Positions 18,257-27,039 of a DNA stretch of 64,000 bases are shown here, piece after piece. Positions within the stretch are counted from its first letter, which is position 1. The number at the start of each line of letters is the position of its first letter. Below the pieces are notes generated by a model. That model worked only from the letters and a program-made list of their open reading frames with translations, made no database searches and had not been told where the DNA came from. The position numbers and the translations under genes were made by a program. This DNA is from an uncultured Bacteroidales bacterium (lineage in GTDB: Bacteria; Bacteroidota; Bacteroidia; Bacteroidales; UBA932), in the NCBI GenBank assembly GCA_944323805.1, contig CALUTW010000002.1, forward strand, positions 159,697 through 223,696, written 5' to 3'.

Positions 18257-19441
18257 TCAATAGACTTTTACGGTCAGCTTGGCATATGCCCTTTCGACCT
18301 TGGCAAGAGCTTCCTCGACAGTATCGGCAGTGGCAAGAAGCACTCCCAGCCTCCTGTGTCCGGAAATTTCAGGCTTGCCGAATATCCTCATCTGGACTCC
18401 TGGCTCTTCCAGCACTTTCTCAAGGTCGCAGAACTCGTATTCCCTCGTATTTCCCTCCACGACAACAGCCTTTGAAGCCGACGGCCCGTAGAATTTCACT
18501 TCTGGGACAGGCAGGCCGAGAATCGCCCGTGCATGAAGGGCAAACTCCGACATGTCCTGGGAAATCATTGTTACCATACCTGTATCATGAGGCCGCGGGG
18601 ACACTTCGCTGAATATGACATCGTCTCCCTTCACGAAAAGCTCAACCCCGAAGATACCGTAGCCTCCGAGGGCAGCCGTAATCTCGCCGGCGATATGCTC
18701 CGCCTTGGCGAGGGCGTCCGGAGACATCGCCTGAGGCTGCCATGACTCCCTGTAGTCTCCGTCCACCTGATGATGGCCTATCGGCTTAAGGAATGTAGTC
18801 CCGGCACAATGACGGACAGTCAGGAGAGTGATTTCATAGTCGAAATCCACAAATCCTTCGACGATTACCTTTCCGCTTCCGGCACGGCCGCCTTCCTGGG
18901 ACACATGCCATGCCCTGTCTACGTCAGACACCGACCTCACAGTACTCTGTCCATGGCCTGAAGAGCTCATGACAGGCTTTACGACGCACGGGAAACCTAT
19001 TTCTTCCACGGCTGCATCGAACTCTTCCCTTGTGGAAGCAAACCGGTACCGTGAAGTGGGAAGTCCGAGAGTCTCTGCCGCAAGACGGCGGATTCCCTCC
19101 CTGTTCATCGTGATTCTTGCGGCCTTGGCCGTAGGAATGACATTGAAACCCTCATTCTCCAGCTCGACAAGCTTGTCGGTGGCAATCGCCTCTATCTCCG
19201 GTATGATATAGTCCGGCTTCTCCTCTTCTATGATTTCTTTCAGGGCCGCCCCGTCAAGCATTGATATTACATGGTGGGAATGCGCCACATGCATTGCCGG
19301 AGCATTCTCATATTTGTCTACAGCCACCACCTGCACCCCGAAACGCTGGAGTTCGATGGCCACTTCCTTTCCGAGCTCACCCGAGCCGCACAGCAGAGCC
19401 TTCTTGCCGTACTTCGTGAATGTTGTCCCTATCTTTGTCAT
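18257..19441 (-). CDS. purT: Formate-dependent phosphoribosylglycinamide formyltransferase
   Basis: The 394-aa ATP-grasp enzyme makes formyl-GAR from GAR, formate and ATP, the folate-independent third step of purine synthesis. Family signatures are [19 protein letters not shown] at the N-terminus, the [11 protein letters not shown] segment, the ATP-grasp core ([17 protein letters not shown]) and the metal-binding [25 protein letters not shown]. Length matches E. coli PurT. It begins 24 bp after aguB. Its placement in a putrescine operon is not an obvious pathway link. Confidence 0.97.
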   Translation of the reverse strand: MTKIGTTFTKYGKKALLCGSGELGKEVAIELQRFGVQVVAVDKYENAPAMHVAHSHHVISMLDGAALKEIIEEEKPDYIIPEIEAIATDKLVELENEGFNVIPTAKAARITMNREGIRRLAAETLGLPTSRYRFASTREEFDAAVEEIGFPCVVKPVMSSSGHGQSTVRSVSDVDRAWHVSQEGGRAGSGKVIVEGFVDFDYEITLLTVRHCAGTTFLKPIGHHQVDGDYRESWQPQAMSPDALAKAEHIAGEITAALGGYGIFGVELFVKGDDVIFSEVSPRPHDTGMVTMISQDMSEFALHARAILGLPVPEVKFYGPSASKAVVVEGNTREYEFCDLEKVLEEPGVQMRIFGKPEISGHRRLGVLLATADTVEEALAKVERAYAKLTVKVY

Positions 19442-19465
19442 AGCACATGTTGGTTTTATTGTCCG

Positions 19466-20350
19466 TTATCTGCCGTATCTCTTCAGGATATCCCCATAGG
19501 CATCAATCCTGCGGTCCCGGAAGAACGGCCATCCCCTGCGGACATATTCTGTCCTGTCAAGGTCTATGTCAACAACCTTCACCCCTTCTTCCTCTTTGCC
19601 GAACTGGGCGAGAATCTCGCCCTGCGGTCCAGTTGCAAATGAGCTGCCCCAGAAGTCAAGCCCCGAGGTCGTTCCCGACGGGTCATCCTCATGACCTGTA
19701 CGGTTGACCGTGATGACCGGCAGTCCGTTAGCCACGGAATGTCCCCTCTGGACAAGCTGCCACGCATCGCACTGGACTTTCTGCTCCTCTACGGGGTCTG
19801 TACCGACTCCGCCGATGGCTGTAGGATAGATCAGCAGCTGCGCCCCGTTCAGGGCCATCAGCCTTGCTGCCTCGGGATACCACTGGTCCCAGCATACGAG
19901 CACACCGAGGATTCCGACAGAAGTCTCTATCGGTCTGAAACCCAAGTCGCCCGGTGTGAAATAGAATTTCTCGTAATAGCACGGGTCATCCGGAATGTGC
20001 ATTTTGCGGTATTTGCCGGCAATCGTGCCGTCCTTTTCGATTACGACAGCCGTATTGTGATAGATGCCGGCGGTACGGCGCTCGAAGAGAGAAAGCACGA
20101 GCACTATGCCGAGTTCTTTCGCCAATGCCCCGAATGTCTCCGTGGACGGTCCGGGTATCGGTTCAGCGAGATCACAGAGCGCCGCATTCTCGGTCTGACA
20201 GAAATACACGGAATTGTGAAGTTCCTGCAGTACAACAAGCTGCGCCCCCTGTGCGGCACATTTTCTGATATTGCCCTTGAGCTTTTCAATATTGGCAGCA
20301 ATGTCTGTCCCGCACGACTGCTGCACCATTCCTACTTTAAGTATATTCAT
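19466..20350 (-). CDS. aguB: N-carbamoylputrescine amidase
   Basis: The 294-aa nitrilase-superfamily enzyme hydrolyses N-carbamoylputrescine to putrescine, CO2 and ammonia. The catalytic triad is visible: E43 (VLQELHNS), K116 (KYRKMHIP) and C153 (LVCWDQWYPE). The motif DDPCYYEKFYFTPGD after the lysine is typical of the AguB subgroup and separates it from other nitrilases. It follows aguA by 80 bp and so catalyses the next step on the same pathway. A small inverted repeat (TGCCTG/CAGGCA at 20404-20421) lies in the gap. Confidence 0.96.
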   Translation of the reverse strand: MNILKVGMVQQSCGTDIAANIEKLKGNIRKCAAQGAQLVVLQELHNSVYFCQTENAALCDLAEPIPGPSTETFGALAKELGIVLVLSLFERRTAGIYHNTAVVIEKDGTIAGKYRKMHIPDDPCYYEKFYFTPGDLGFRPIETSVGILGVLVCWDQWYPEAARLMALNGAQLLIYPTAIGGVGTDPVEEQKVQCDAWQLVQRGHSVANGLPVITVNRTGHEDDPSGTTSGLDFWGSSFATGPQGEILAQFGKEEEGVKVVDIDLDRTEYVRRGWPFFRDRRIDAYGDILKRYGR

Positions 20351-20430
20351 TTTCTGTTTCCCTGTTATTCAAGTTTATAAATTCCTGCCGTTTCCTTGGT
20401 TTATGCCTGTCTCTTCAGGCAAACCCGCTG

Positions 20431-21477
20431 TCACTCTGTCCTGAGATACCCTTCCGGGAACTGCATCGTAACGCAATGCAGAGAACCGTGGCCCGAGAGC
20501 AGGGCGCGGCAGTCGACCACCCTCACTTCCCTGTCAGGGAACACCTCCTGCAGCCTCGTCCGTGCAATTTCATCTTTCGGGGAATCAGCACCGGGCACAA
20601 GGACACCTCCATTCACAATCAGGAAATTGGCATATGATGCCGGAAGCCTGTAGTCATCCAGCCAGAGGGGGTCAGGCAGCGGAAGGGGAACAAGCCTGTA
20701 CGGCTTCCCGTCGGCAGTCCTGAATGTCTCCAGCTGCTTCTCCATGGCGTCGAGCTCAGCGAAATTGTCATCGTCCGGGTCTTCGCACTTCGTATATGCT
20801 ATCGTGTCCGGAGAGCAGAAGCGGGCCAGGATATCCACATGGCTGTCAGTGTCATCGCCTATTATTCCCCCATGGTCGAGCCACAGGATACGGGACAGCC
20901 CGAACGCCCCCTTCAGTTCGTCTTCAATCTCTTCCCTGGACAGATATTCGTTGCGGTTTACAGAACACAGGCAGGAAGCCGTCGTCAGCAATGTCCCCTG
21001 CCCGTCGGTATCTATGCTTCCGCCCTCCAGCACATAAGGTCGCATATCCACCCCGAGCACATCATCATTGAATGCCCCCTGTGAAAATATGTTTCTTGTA
21101 AGCTGGTTGTCCAGGTCGGAGGCAAACTTCAGCCCCCAGCCGTTGAAAACGAAGTCATACAGGTACTTCTCCCCGTTGTCGCCGAATACCGAGATACCGC
21201 CATGATCCCTTGCCCAAGTGTCATTGAGCGGAGCCTCGCGGAAAAGGATACGGCTGACATCCAGGGACATCCCCGTCCTGGCACACACCTCGGCAATATC
21301 GGCCATGGCCTCCCCGATATCCCTCGCCACTATCATCAGAGGCTCGAAGTCCAGGATATTGCTCGCAATATCCACATAGCACTCCAGCACCTTGTCAATC
21401 ATGTACCATTCGGTATCCCTGTGCGGCCATGTAAGCTGAACGCCGCTCTGTCTTTCCCATTCTGCAGGAAGTCTCAT
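20431..21477 (-). CDS. aguA: Agmatine deiminase
   Basis: The 348-aa enzyme of the guanidino-modifying superfamily converts agmatine to N-carbamoylputrescine. It shows the peptidyl-arginine-deiminase-like fold signatures: APLNDTWARDHGGISVF, YVLEGGSIDTDGQGTLLTT, LDHGGIIGDDTDSHVDI and the catalytic cysteine C335 in GHGSLHCVTMQ. Promoter elements at 21631-21662 imply a leader of nearly 150 nt, unusually long here. First gene of the aguA-aguB-purT-PHP operon. The arginine decarboxylase needed to make agmatine is not in the window. Confidence 0.96.
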   Translation of the reverse strand: MRLPAEWERQSGVQLTWPHRDTEWYMIDKVLECYVDIASNILDFEPLMIVARDIGEAMADIAEVCARTGMSLDVSRILFREAPLNDTWARDHGGISVFGDNGEKYLYDFVFNGWGLKFASDLDNQLTRNIFSQGAFNDDVLGVDMRPYVLEGGSIDTDGQGTLLTTASCLCSVNRNEYLSREEIEDELKGAFGLSRILWLDHGGIIGDDTDSHVDILARFCSPDTIAYTKCEDPDDDNFAELDAMEKQLETFRTADGKPYRLVPLPLPDPLWLDDYRLPASYANFLIVNGGVLVPGADSPKDEIARTRLQEVFPDREVRVVDCRALLSGHGSLHCVTMQFPEGYLRTE

Positions 21478-21630
21478 CTTCTGACACTTTTATTGACATC
21501 CATAAACCGGCCCGGACGCATGCCGCAATCCGGATACCCTTTCAGAAAACGAGGCCAACCATTTGCGGTCAGCCCCTCCCGAAAAGTTTTTACGGCCAAA
21601 ATCATAGTTAAGCATATCACGGCCGCAGTG

Positions 21631-21662
21631 CAAATATACTAATAAGCCGAGAGCATAGCAAA
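21631..21662 (-). promoter_or_regulatory. Promoter of the aguA operon (TTTG-N20-TATATTTG)
   Basis: On the minus strand TTTG (21659-21662) precedes TATATTTG (21631-21638) by exactly 20 bp. The -33 element is embedded in AAATAAATTTGCTATGC, shared with the promoters at 45267 and 62897. Confidence 0.75.
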
Positions 21663-21680
21663 TTTATTTGGCCGGTCCTG

Positions 21681-22082
21681 CTATAACCCGAACAGGTTCC
21701 TGAACACCCACCACAGGAGCAGGAGAGCCAGCACCGTCAGGATTACCGGGAGACTGTTGACCTTGGCATAGAATCCCGGGAACTGTCTCCTCAGCAGGAA
21801 CGCGGCGGCCAGCGTTGCAAGGAACGGCACAGACAGGACAAGTGCGGCATTGAACCGCAAAGCCTCCCCTATATGCAGATGCACAAGCTCATGCAATGCC
21901 CTCTGCGAACCGCATCCCGGACATTTCAGCCCCGTAAGAAGAAAGAACGGGCATTTCGGGAACAGGACCGAAGAGGCAGGGTCGAACAGATAAAGGACCA
22001 GCAATACTCCGGCAGCAGCAAGAACAGCAGTGACCGACAGGGCAGCCATGCAGGCCTTACGGTTCCCGGATACATGTATCAT
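21681..22082 (-). CDS. DUF2752 small membrane protein
   Basis: The 133-aa protein has an N-terminal membrane helix, then the DUF2752 core with its cysteines (C44; C54-P-G-C57 followed by GSQRALHELVHLHIGEALRFN) and two further hydrophobic helices. Function of the family is not established. It starts 2 bp after the CD225 gene stop, so translation is probably coupled, and it closes the TM2-CD225-DUF2752 operon. Confidence 0.85.
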   Translation of the reverse strand: MIHVSGNRKACMAALSVTAVLAAAGVLLVLYLFDPASSVLFPKCPFFLLTGLKCPGCGSQRALHELVHLHIGEALRFNAALVLSVPFLATLAAAFLLRRQFPGFYAKVNSLPVILTVLALLLLWWVFRNLFGL

Positions 22083-22084
22083 GG

Positions 22085-22474
22085 TCAGATCGAGTACAGG
22101 CTGTTATCCCACCATGTCGCCCATGAGACTCCGGCAACAATCAGGATGATATACGCCAGCCACAGCAGGAGCATCGAGAAAAGTCCAAGCAGGGACCATG
22201 TCCTTGCCTTGCGGGAAAAGTCACGCGCCTCCTCGTATCGTCCGGAATTCCAGTACGAATCCACCTTTGCCGCATAGACAATGCCTACGATGCCGAACGG
22301 CACGCAGCAGAATATGGTTACAAGGATGGACAGCAGCAGGTAAGTAGAAGGTCTCGTCCCCTGTGCAGCGGCATTATACTGCTCTACAACAGGATTCACG
22401 GTCTGGTCGCAACCGCAGCTTGTGCAGAATCTTGAACCTTCCGGAAGTTCCGCACCGCAATTTTTACAGAACAT
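22085..22474 (-). CDS. Zinc-ribbon plus CD225/dispanin membrane protein
   Basis: The 129-aa protein has a four-cysteine zinc ribbon (C3, C6, C17, C20), a spacer of about 20 residues, and a CD225/dispanin domain: a first helix (YLLLSILVTIFCCVPFGIVGIVYA), the conserved loop AAKVDSYWNSGRYEEARDFSRKARTWS, and a second helix. CD225 is the domain of eukaryotic IFITM proteins; the role of bacterial versions is not settled. It lies between the TM2 and DUF2752 genes on the same strand. Confidence 0.85.
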   Translation of the reverse strand: MFCKNCGAELPEGSRFCTSCGCDQTVNPVVEQYNAAAQGTRPSTYLLLSILVTIFCCVPFGIVGIVYAAKVDSYWNSGRYEEARDFSRKARTWSLLGLFSMLLLWLAYIILIVAGVSWATWWDNSLYSI

Positions 22475-22512
22475 AATCAGGTCTTTAAATAATCACACTT
22501 CATGGTCCAGTG

Positions 22513-22932
22513 TCAGAACAACGGGAAAGTGCTGTCATTCCCGACATACTTTCCTCTGAACGCCTCGTCTGTCATCGTGAGCATCAATACACCCTGGATA
22601 AACATTACCACCTGCCATATTCCGCAGGACACCAGGGTAAAGACGATGGACAGGATACCTGCGACGGTCTTCCCCATATAGAAATAGTGTATACCGAGAC
22701 CGCCGAGAAAAATAGCCAGCAGTCCGGCGACAATCTTGTCCTTTTCATACGGTGCCCGCAGATCCGGGGACACCGGAGCACCGCAATGAGGACAGAACGT
22801 TGCATTGGCAGGCATCTTACCTCCGCATCTCTGACAGAACGACTCCCTTGCCACAGGAGCCCCGCAATGTGGACATGACGCAGCAGAATCTGATATCTGC
22901 TGTCCGCACTCCTTACAATTAACCAAAGCCAT
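22513..22932 (-). CDS. Double zinc-ribbon TM2-domain protein
   Basis: The 139-aa protein carries two four-cysteine zinc ribbons (C6, C9, C20, C23 and C33, C36, C47, C50) followed by a TM2 domain. The TM2 signature is a first helix IVAGLLAIFLGGLGIHYFYMGK and a second helix ending in CGIWQVVMFIQG. TM2 proteins are short two-helix membrane proteins without a settled bacterial function. First gene of the three-gene unit; the CD225 gene begins 38 bp downstream. Confidence 0.88.
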   Translation of the reverse strand: MALVNCKECGQQISDSAASCPHCGAPVARESFCQRCGGKMPANATFCPHCGAPVSPDLRAPYEKDKIVAGLLAIFLGGLGIHYFYMGKTVAGILSIVFTLVSCGIWQVVMFIQGVLMLTMTDEAFRGKYVGNDSTFPLF

Positions 22933-22954
22933 ATTTCATCAAGATTTATCTATG

Positions 22955-22984
22955 TAAAGATAGCAAATATTGTCCATTATACAA
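22955..22984 (-). promoter_or_regulatory. Candidate promoter of the TM2-CD225-DUF2752 unit
   Basis: The minus strand has TTG (22982-22984), 19 bp, then TATCTTTA (22955-22962), one mismatch from TAnnTTTG, about 22 bp before ATG 22932. Moderate support only. Confidence 0.4.
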
Positions 22985-23015
22985 TATCCGCGGCAGATAT
23001 TTCCTGGCGGCAGAC

Positions 23016-24008
23016 TTACCTGCAGCGGAGTGTGATGACAGTGATTTCAGGCGGCACTCCGATCCGGGCAGGAAATATCGTCTCGCCGAGTCCGTCATTG
23101 ACATAAAGGTATTGCACGCCCATGGAAGACTCCTCCTGATACAGGCCGCTGTTTTCCCTGAAGACGAGCCTGCTCGGTTCCAGCCCGAAGAACGAGAACT
23201 GCGCATTGTGCGTATGACCGGACAGGGTCAGCCCTATATCCGTCCTGCCGAGCACTTCCGAGCGCCAATGTGTCGGGTCATGGGAAAGCAATATCTTGAA
23301 ATCCCCTGCCGCCCCGGTCAAGGCCCTGTCAAGGTTGCCATGGGTCTCGAAACGCGGCATTGCCGAGATATTCTCTACACCGATGACAGAAATGATATCC
23401 TCTCCGTCAGCACCTGCCCTTGTCAATTCAATATGGCTGTCGTCAAGCAGATGCCAGCCCATAGCGGACTCATATCCACGTATTTCCGCCACGGCAGCCT
23501 CTCTCATGGCCTGTGTCGGCCACTCGCTGTAGGGGCAATAGTCGTGGTTACCCATTACAGACACGACCCCATCCCTTGCCTTGAGACGGGAAAGGATTTC
23601 CATGCATGGTGCAATCTCGTCAGGGTACGAAGTCACGAGGTCCCCCGTAAACATGATAATGTCCGGTCCCAGGTCATTTATCCTGTCCACGGCCCTGGAC
23701 AGCGACCCCAACCTGTGACGGAAAGACCGCAGATGCAGGTCCGATATATGGACAATCCTGTACCCGTCGAATGACTCCGGCAAGCGTTCCGAGACAATCC
23801 CGGTCTGACGGACCACATAGATGTTCCGCTCTACAAGCCAGCCGTACAGGATAAGTGCAGGAGGAAGGAGCAACGCCCACAGCCCGCCTTTGAATACCGC
23901 GGCAAACGATGCCCCGAAGATGCAGGCAATCCCGGCGGCAAGCAATATCAGCAGCAGAATAATCACGCCCGAAAAAAGCAGGGCGAAAAACACAGACAAG
24001 AATTCCAT
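23016..24008 (-). CDS. Membrane-anchored calcineurin-like metallophosphoesterase
   Basis: The 330-aa product has two N-terminal hydrophobic helices, then a metallophosphoesterase domain with complete metal motifs: HISDLHLRS, FTGDLVTS, VMGNHDYC, a late histidine in LLSHDPTHW and GHTHNAQ. It resembles YkuE/YaeI-type enzymes, some of which act on lipid pyrophosphates; substrate here unknown. ATG 24008 is preferred over GTG 24041 because it begins directly before the first helix and fits the promoter at 24067. It is divergent from the acetyltransferase gene. Confidence 0.88.
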   Translation of the reverse strand: MEFLSVFFALLFSGVIILLLILLAAGIACIFGASFAAVFKGGLWALLLPPALILYGWLVERNIYVVRQTGIVSERLPESFDGYRIVHISDLHLRSFRHRLGSLSRAVDRINDLGPDIIMFTGDLVTSYPDEIAPCMEILSRLKARDGVVSVMGNHDYCPYSEWPTQAMREAAVAEIRGYESAMGWHLLDDSHIELTRAGADGEDIISVIGVENISAMPRFETHGNLDRALTGAAGDFKILLSHDPTHWRSEVLGRTDIGLTLSGHTHNAQFSFFGLEPSRLVFRENSGLYQEESSMGVQYLYVNDGLGETIFPARIGVPPEITVITLRCR

Positions 24009-24066
24009 GGCATTCAGAAAAACACACGCGTCCGGCACCACTGTCCGACACCGGACAAAACAGGGA

Positions 24067-24099
24067 CAAAATTAGCAAAACCTGCCGGTTTTGTGCAAA
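24067..24099 (-). promoter_or_regulatory. Promoter of the metallophosphoesterase gene (TTTG-N21-TAATTTTG)
   Basis: The minus strand carries TTTG at 24096-24099 and TAATTTTG at 24067-24074, an exact -7. A hyphenated palindrome (CCGGTTT-N5-AAACCGG, 24085-24103) overlaps the -33 element. Confidence 0.6.
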
Positions 24100-24126
24100 C
24101 CGGACAAAAAACCGGGATATTATATG

Positions 24127-24134
24127 TAAGTTTG
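24127..24134 (+). promoter_or_regulatory. -7 box of the acetyltransferase-folP unit
   Basis: TAAGTTTG, an exact TAnnTTTG. A transcript starting near 24140 would exclude ATG 24139 and favours ATG 24160. Confidence 0.55.
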
Positions 24135-24159
24135 CAGGATGCAATCACGACATACGGAA

Positions 24160-24714
24160 ATGACAGAAAAAGAAAAGGCCGCAGCAGGAATGCTGTATGA
24201 TGCAAACTATGACAGGACCCTTCTTGCAGAGATGGCTGAATGCAGGGAGAAATGCTTCAGGCTCAACTCGACTCCGCCATCTGAAGACACGGAAAGGAAA
24301 GCCCTTATCAGGGGACTTCTCGGGAGAACAGGGGAGAACTTCGAGATACGCTCCCCTTTCCAGTGCGACTACGGCTACAACATTGAAGTCGGGGAAAACT
24401 TCTTCATGAACTTCAACTGCGTGATTCTCGACGGAGCCAAGGTCACTTTCGGGGACAACGTATTCATTGCTCCAGGCTGTGCATTCTACACTGCAGGCCA
24501 TCCTCTCGATGCGGAACAACGCAACAAGGGGCTGGAATACGCCCTGCCGATCAGAGTCGGGGACAATGTATGGATTGGCGGCAATGTCATTGTCCTGCCT
24601 GGCGTGACCATCGGCGACAACTGCGTCATCGGAGCTGGAAGTGTCGTTACCAGAGACATACCGTCCGGCACAGTCGCAGCCGGTAATCCGTGCCGGGTAC
24701 TGAAAAAGGTCTGA
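24160..24714 (+). CDS. Sugar O-acetyltransferase (maltose/galactoside acetyltransferase type)
   Basis: The 184-aa left-handed beta-helix protein shows LacA/Maa signatures: start MTEKEKAAAGMLYDANYD, the hexapeptide repeats (IEVGENFFMNFNCVILDGAKVTFGDNVFIAPG), the catalytic-histidine segment TAGHPLDAEQRNKGLEYALPI, and the C-terminal coil (VGDNVWIGGNVIVLPGVTIG). It transfers acetyl from acetyl-CoA to a sugar or similar acceptor. ATG 24139 is ruled less likely by the promoter position. folP begins 2 bp after its stop, so the two are co-transcribed. Confidence 0.92.
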   Translation: MTEKEKAAAGMLYDANYDRTLLAEMAECREKCFRLNSTPPSEDTERKALIRGLLGRTGENFEIRSPFQCDYGYNIEVGENFFMNFNCVILDGAKVTFGDNVFIAPGCAFYTAGHPLDAEQRNKGLEYALPIRVGDNVWIGGNVIVLPGVTIGDNCVIGAGSVVTRDIPSGTVAAGNPCRVLKKV

Positions 24715-24716
24715 AT

Positions 24717-25571
24717 ATGGAGGGAAGCATGAAAATGACCGGGACAGGACAGGAAAACAAAAGGAAGATACAGATAATGGGAATCGTCAATCTTACCGGC
24801 GATTCCTATTTTGCACCGAGCAGATGCCTCGGGACGGACGGCATGCCGGACATCGGCAGGACTGTCGAGACTGTCGGGAAAATGCTATCGGAAGGTGCGG
24901 ATATCATCGACATAGGGGCATGCTCCACAAGGCCCGGTTCAGTACCGGTCGGAGAGGAGGAAGAATGGAGAAGACTCGCCCCCGTACTCAAGGCTGTAAA
25001 GGAGACGTTTCCGGATGCAGCAGTCTCCATCGACACATGGTGGAGTTCCGTGGCCAGAAAAGCCTGTGACCTCATCGGGGACTTCATAGTAAACGACATA
25101 TCCGCAGGCGAGGATGATCCGGACATGCTGCGCACTGTCGGGGAGCTCGGGCTCGGATATGTGGCAATGCACAAGAGAGGCACGCCCTCAACGATGCAGG
25201 ACCTCTGCAATTACGCCGATGTGACCGGGGAGGTGCTGCTGTATTTCAGGCAATTTGCAGAAAGGGCCGACAGGGCAGGCATCAGGGACTGGATACTGGA
25301 TCCCGGATTCGGATTCGCCAAGACCGTGGACCAGAACTGGCAGCTGCTCCGCGAGCTTGACAGGCTCAAGGCCCCCGGGCATAAGATACTTGTAGGCGTC
25401 TCGAGGAAGAGCATGATTTACCGGCTCTTCGGCATTACCCCTGAAGAATCCCTCCCGCAGACCCAGGTCCTGCATCTTGCCGCCCTGGAAAGAGGGGCGG
25501 ATATCCTCCGCGTGCATGACGTCGCCGAGGCTGCAAGGACCGTTGCCGCCTACATTAGACTGAACGGCTGA
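24717..25571 (+). CDS. folP: Dihydropteroate synthase
   Basis: The 284-aa TIM-barrel enzyme condenses 6-hydroxymethyl-dihydropterin pyrophosphate with p-aminobenzoate in folate synthesis; it is the sulfonamide target. Motifs: MGIVNLTGDSYF, GADIIDIGACSTRPGS, VSIDTW, FIVNDISAG, VAMHKRGTPSTMQ, ILDPGFGFAKT, LVGVSRKSM and the terminal ILRVHDVAEA. The usual pterin loop reads LTGDSY here rather than the common LTPDSF. ATG 24717 is 2 bp past the acetyltransferase stop; ATG 24729 and GTG 24690 are alternatives. Confidence 0.95.
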   Translation: MEGSMKMTGTGQENKRKIQIMGIVNLTGDSYFAPSRCLGTDGMPDIGRTVETVGKMLSEGADIIDIGACSTRPGSVPVGEEEEWRRLAPVLKAVKETFPDAAVSIDTWWSSVARKACDLIGDFIVNDISAGEDDPDMLRTVGELGLGYVAMHKRGTPSTMQDLCNYADVTGEVLLYFRQFAERADRAGIRDWILDPGFGFAKTVDQNWQLLRELDRLKAPGHKILVGVSRKSMIYRLFGITPEESLPQTQVLHLAALERGADILRVHDVAEAARTVAAYIRLNG

Positions 25572-25666
25572 CCTGCCTTTGCCAAGGACAGTATCTTCCC
25601 CTACGCACAGGGTACAAATATTCCCGATTTTGACAGGCCGGCATATCCTGATTGGGAATCTTTGCT

Positions 25667-25674
25667 TATCTTTG
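25667..25674 (+). promoter_or_regulatory. -7 box of purB
   Basis: TATCTTTG, an exact TAnnTTTG, 23 bp upstream of ATG 25698. The upstream -33 region has no clear TTTG. Confidence 0.6.
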
Positions 25675-25697
25675 CCACCTGAAAAAACACACAGGCA

Positions 25698-27038
25698 ATG
25701 GACAATCACGCATTATTGGCAGTCTCCCCTATCGACGGCAGATATGCCGGACAGACAGCTGTCCTGAGGAATTATTTCAGCGAATTTGCCCTGATACGTT
25801 ACAGGGTGCGCGTCGAAATCGAATATTTCATCGCTCTCTGCGAGATTCCGCTTCCGCAGCTTGCAGACTTCGACCGCAGCCGGTTCGAGGCTCTCAGGGA
25901 CATATACAGGAACATGGGACCCGAGGATGCGGCAAAGGTCAAGGATATCGAAAAGATAACCAACCACGACGTGAAAGCCGTGGAATATTATATAAAGGAC
26001 AGGTTCAAGGAGATGGGCATCATGAAATGGGGCGAATTCGTCCATTTCGGGCTCACATCCCAGGACATCAACAACACGTCTGTACCCCTTTCGCTCAAGG
26101 AAGCCCTGCATGAAGCATATCTTCCTCTGATGCAGGAAGTCCTCGGGACAATCCGGAGCATGGCCGAGGAATGGAAGGACATCCCTATGCTGGCCAAGAC
26201 ACATGGCCAGCCTGCATCCCCTACCCGCGTAGGGAAAGAGTTCAAGGTATTCCAGGTCCGTATCGAGGAGCAACTGCGCCAGTTCGACAGCCTCACTTTC
26301 CCGGCAAAGTTCGGCGGGGCTACAGGCAACATGAATGCACACAAGGTCGCCTATCCCGGTATAGACTGGATTGATTTCGGCAACAGGTTCGTGGCTTCAC
26401 TCGGACTGAAAAGGTCATTCCCGACCACCCAGATAGAGCACTATGACAATCTTGCCGCGATATTCGACAACATTCGCAGGATCAACACGATACTGATAGA
26501 TTTCTGCCGCGACATATGGACCTACATCTCCATGGAGTACTTCAGGCAGAAAGTCAACAAGAACGAAGTCGGGTCATCGGCAATGCCGCACAAGGTAAAT
26601 CCGATAGACTTCGAGAATGCGGAAGGGAATCTCGGGATGGCCGATGCCGTATTCACGCACCTGTCGATGAAACTGCCTGTCTCCAGGCTTCAGAGAGATC
26701 TGACGGACTCCACGGTACTGAGGAATGTCGGCGTACCTGTCGCACACACGATGATAGCCCTGAATTCCCTGAAGAAAGGCCTCGGCAAGCTCATCCTCAA
26801 CGAAAAGGCCATCGAAGCTGACCTCGAGCGCAACTGGGCAGTAGTAGCAGAAGCGCTCCAGACTATTCTGCGCAGGGAAAATTATCCTAATCCTTACGAG
26901 ACACTGAAAGCCCTTACACGCACAGGCGCGGCCATTACCCATGAAACAATCGCCGACTTCATTGAAAAGCTCGATGTCAGCGAAAGCGTAAAGGCGGAAA
27001 TGAGGGCAATCACCCCTATGACATACACGGGATTCTGA
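25698..27038 (+). CDS. purB: Adenylosuccinate lyase
   Basis: The 446-aa enzyme of the fumarase/aspartase superfamily cleaves SAICAR and adenylosuccinate in purine synthesis. It has the N-terminal SPIDGRYA motif, NHDVKAVEYYIKD, the histidine segment KTHGQPASPTRVGKE and the superfamily signature GSSAMPHKVNPIDFENAEGN with its catalytic serine loop. Length is normal. It has its own promoter and ends 1 bp from the convergent divIC-like gene. Confidence 0.97.
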   Translation: MDNHALLAVSPIDGRYAGQTAVLRNYFSEFALIRYRVRVEIEYFIALCEIPLPQLADFDRSRFEALRDIYRNMGPEDAAKVKDIEKITNHDVKAVEYYIKDRFKEMGIMKWGEFVHFGLTSQDINNTSVPLSLKEALHEAYLPLMQEVLGTIRSMAEEWKDIPMLAKTHGQPASPTRVGKEFKVFQVRIEEQLRQFDSLTFPAKFGGATGNMNAHKVAYPGIDWIDFGNRFVASLGLKRSFPTTQIEHYDNLAAIFDNIRRINTILIDFCRDIWTYISMEYFRQKVNKNEVGSSAMPHKVNPIDFENAEGNLGMADAVFTHLSMKLPVSRLQRDLTDSTVLRNVGVPVAHTMIALNSLKKGLGKLILNEKAIEADLERNWAVVAEALQTILRRENYPNPYETLKALTRTGAAITHETIADFIEKLDVSESVKAEMRAITPMTYTGF

Positions 27039-27039
27039 A

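Noticed and set aside
21478..21680. Riboswitch in the long aguA leader
   Set aside because: I could not identify a conserved aptamer or a clear terminator/antiterminator pair by eye.
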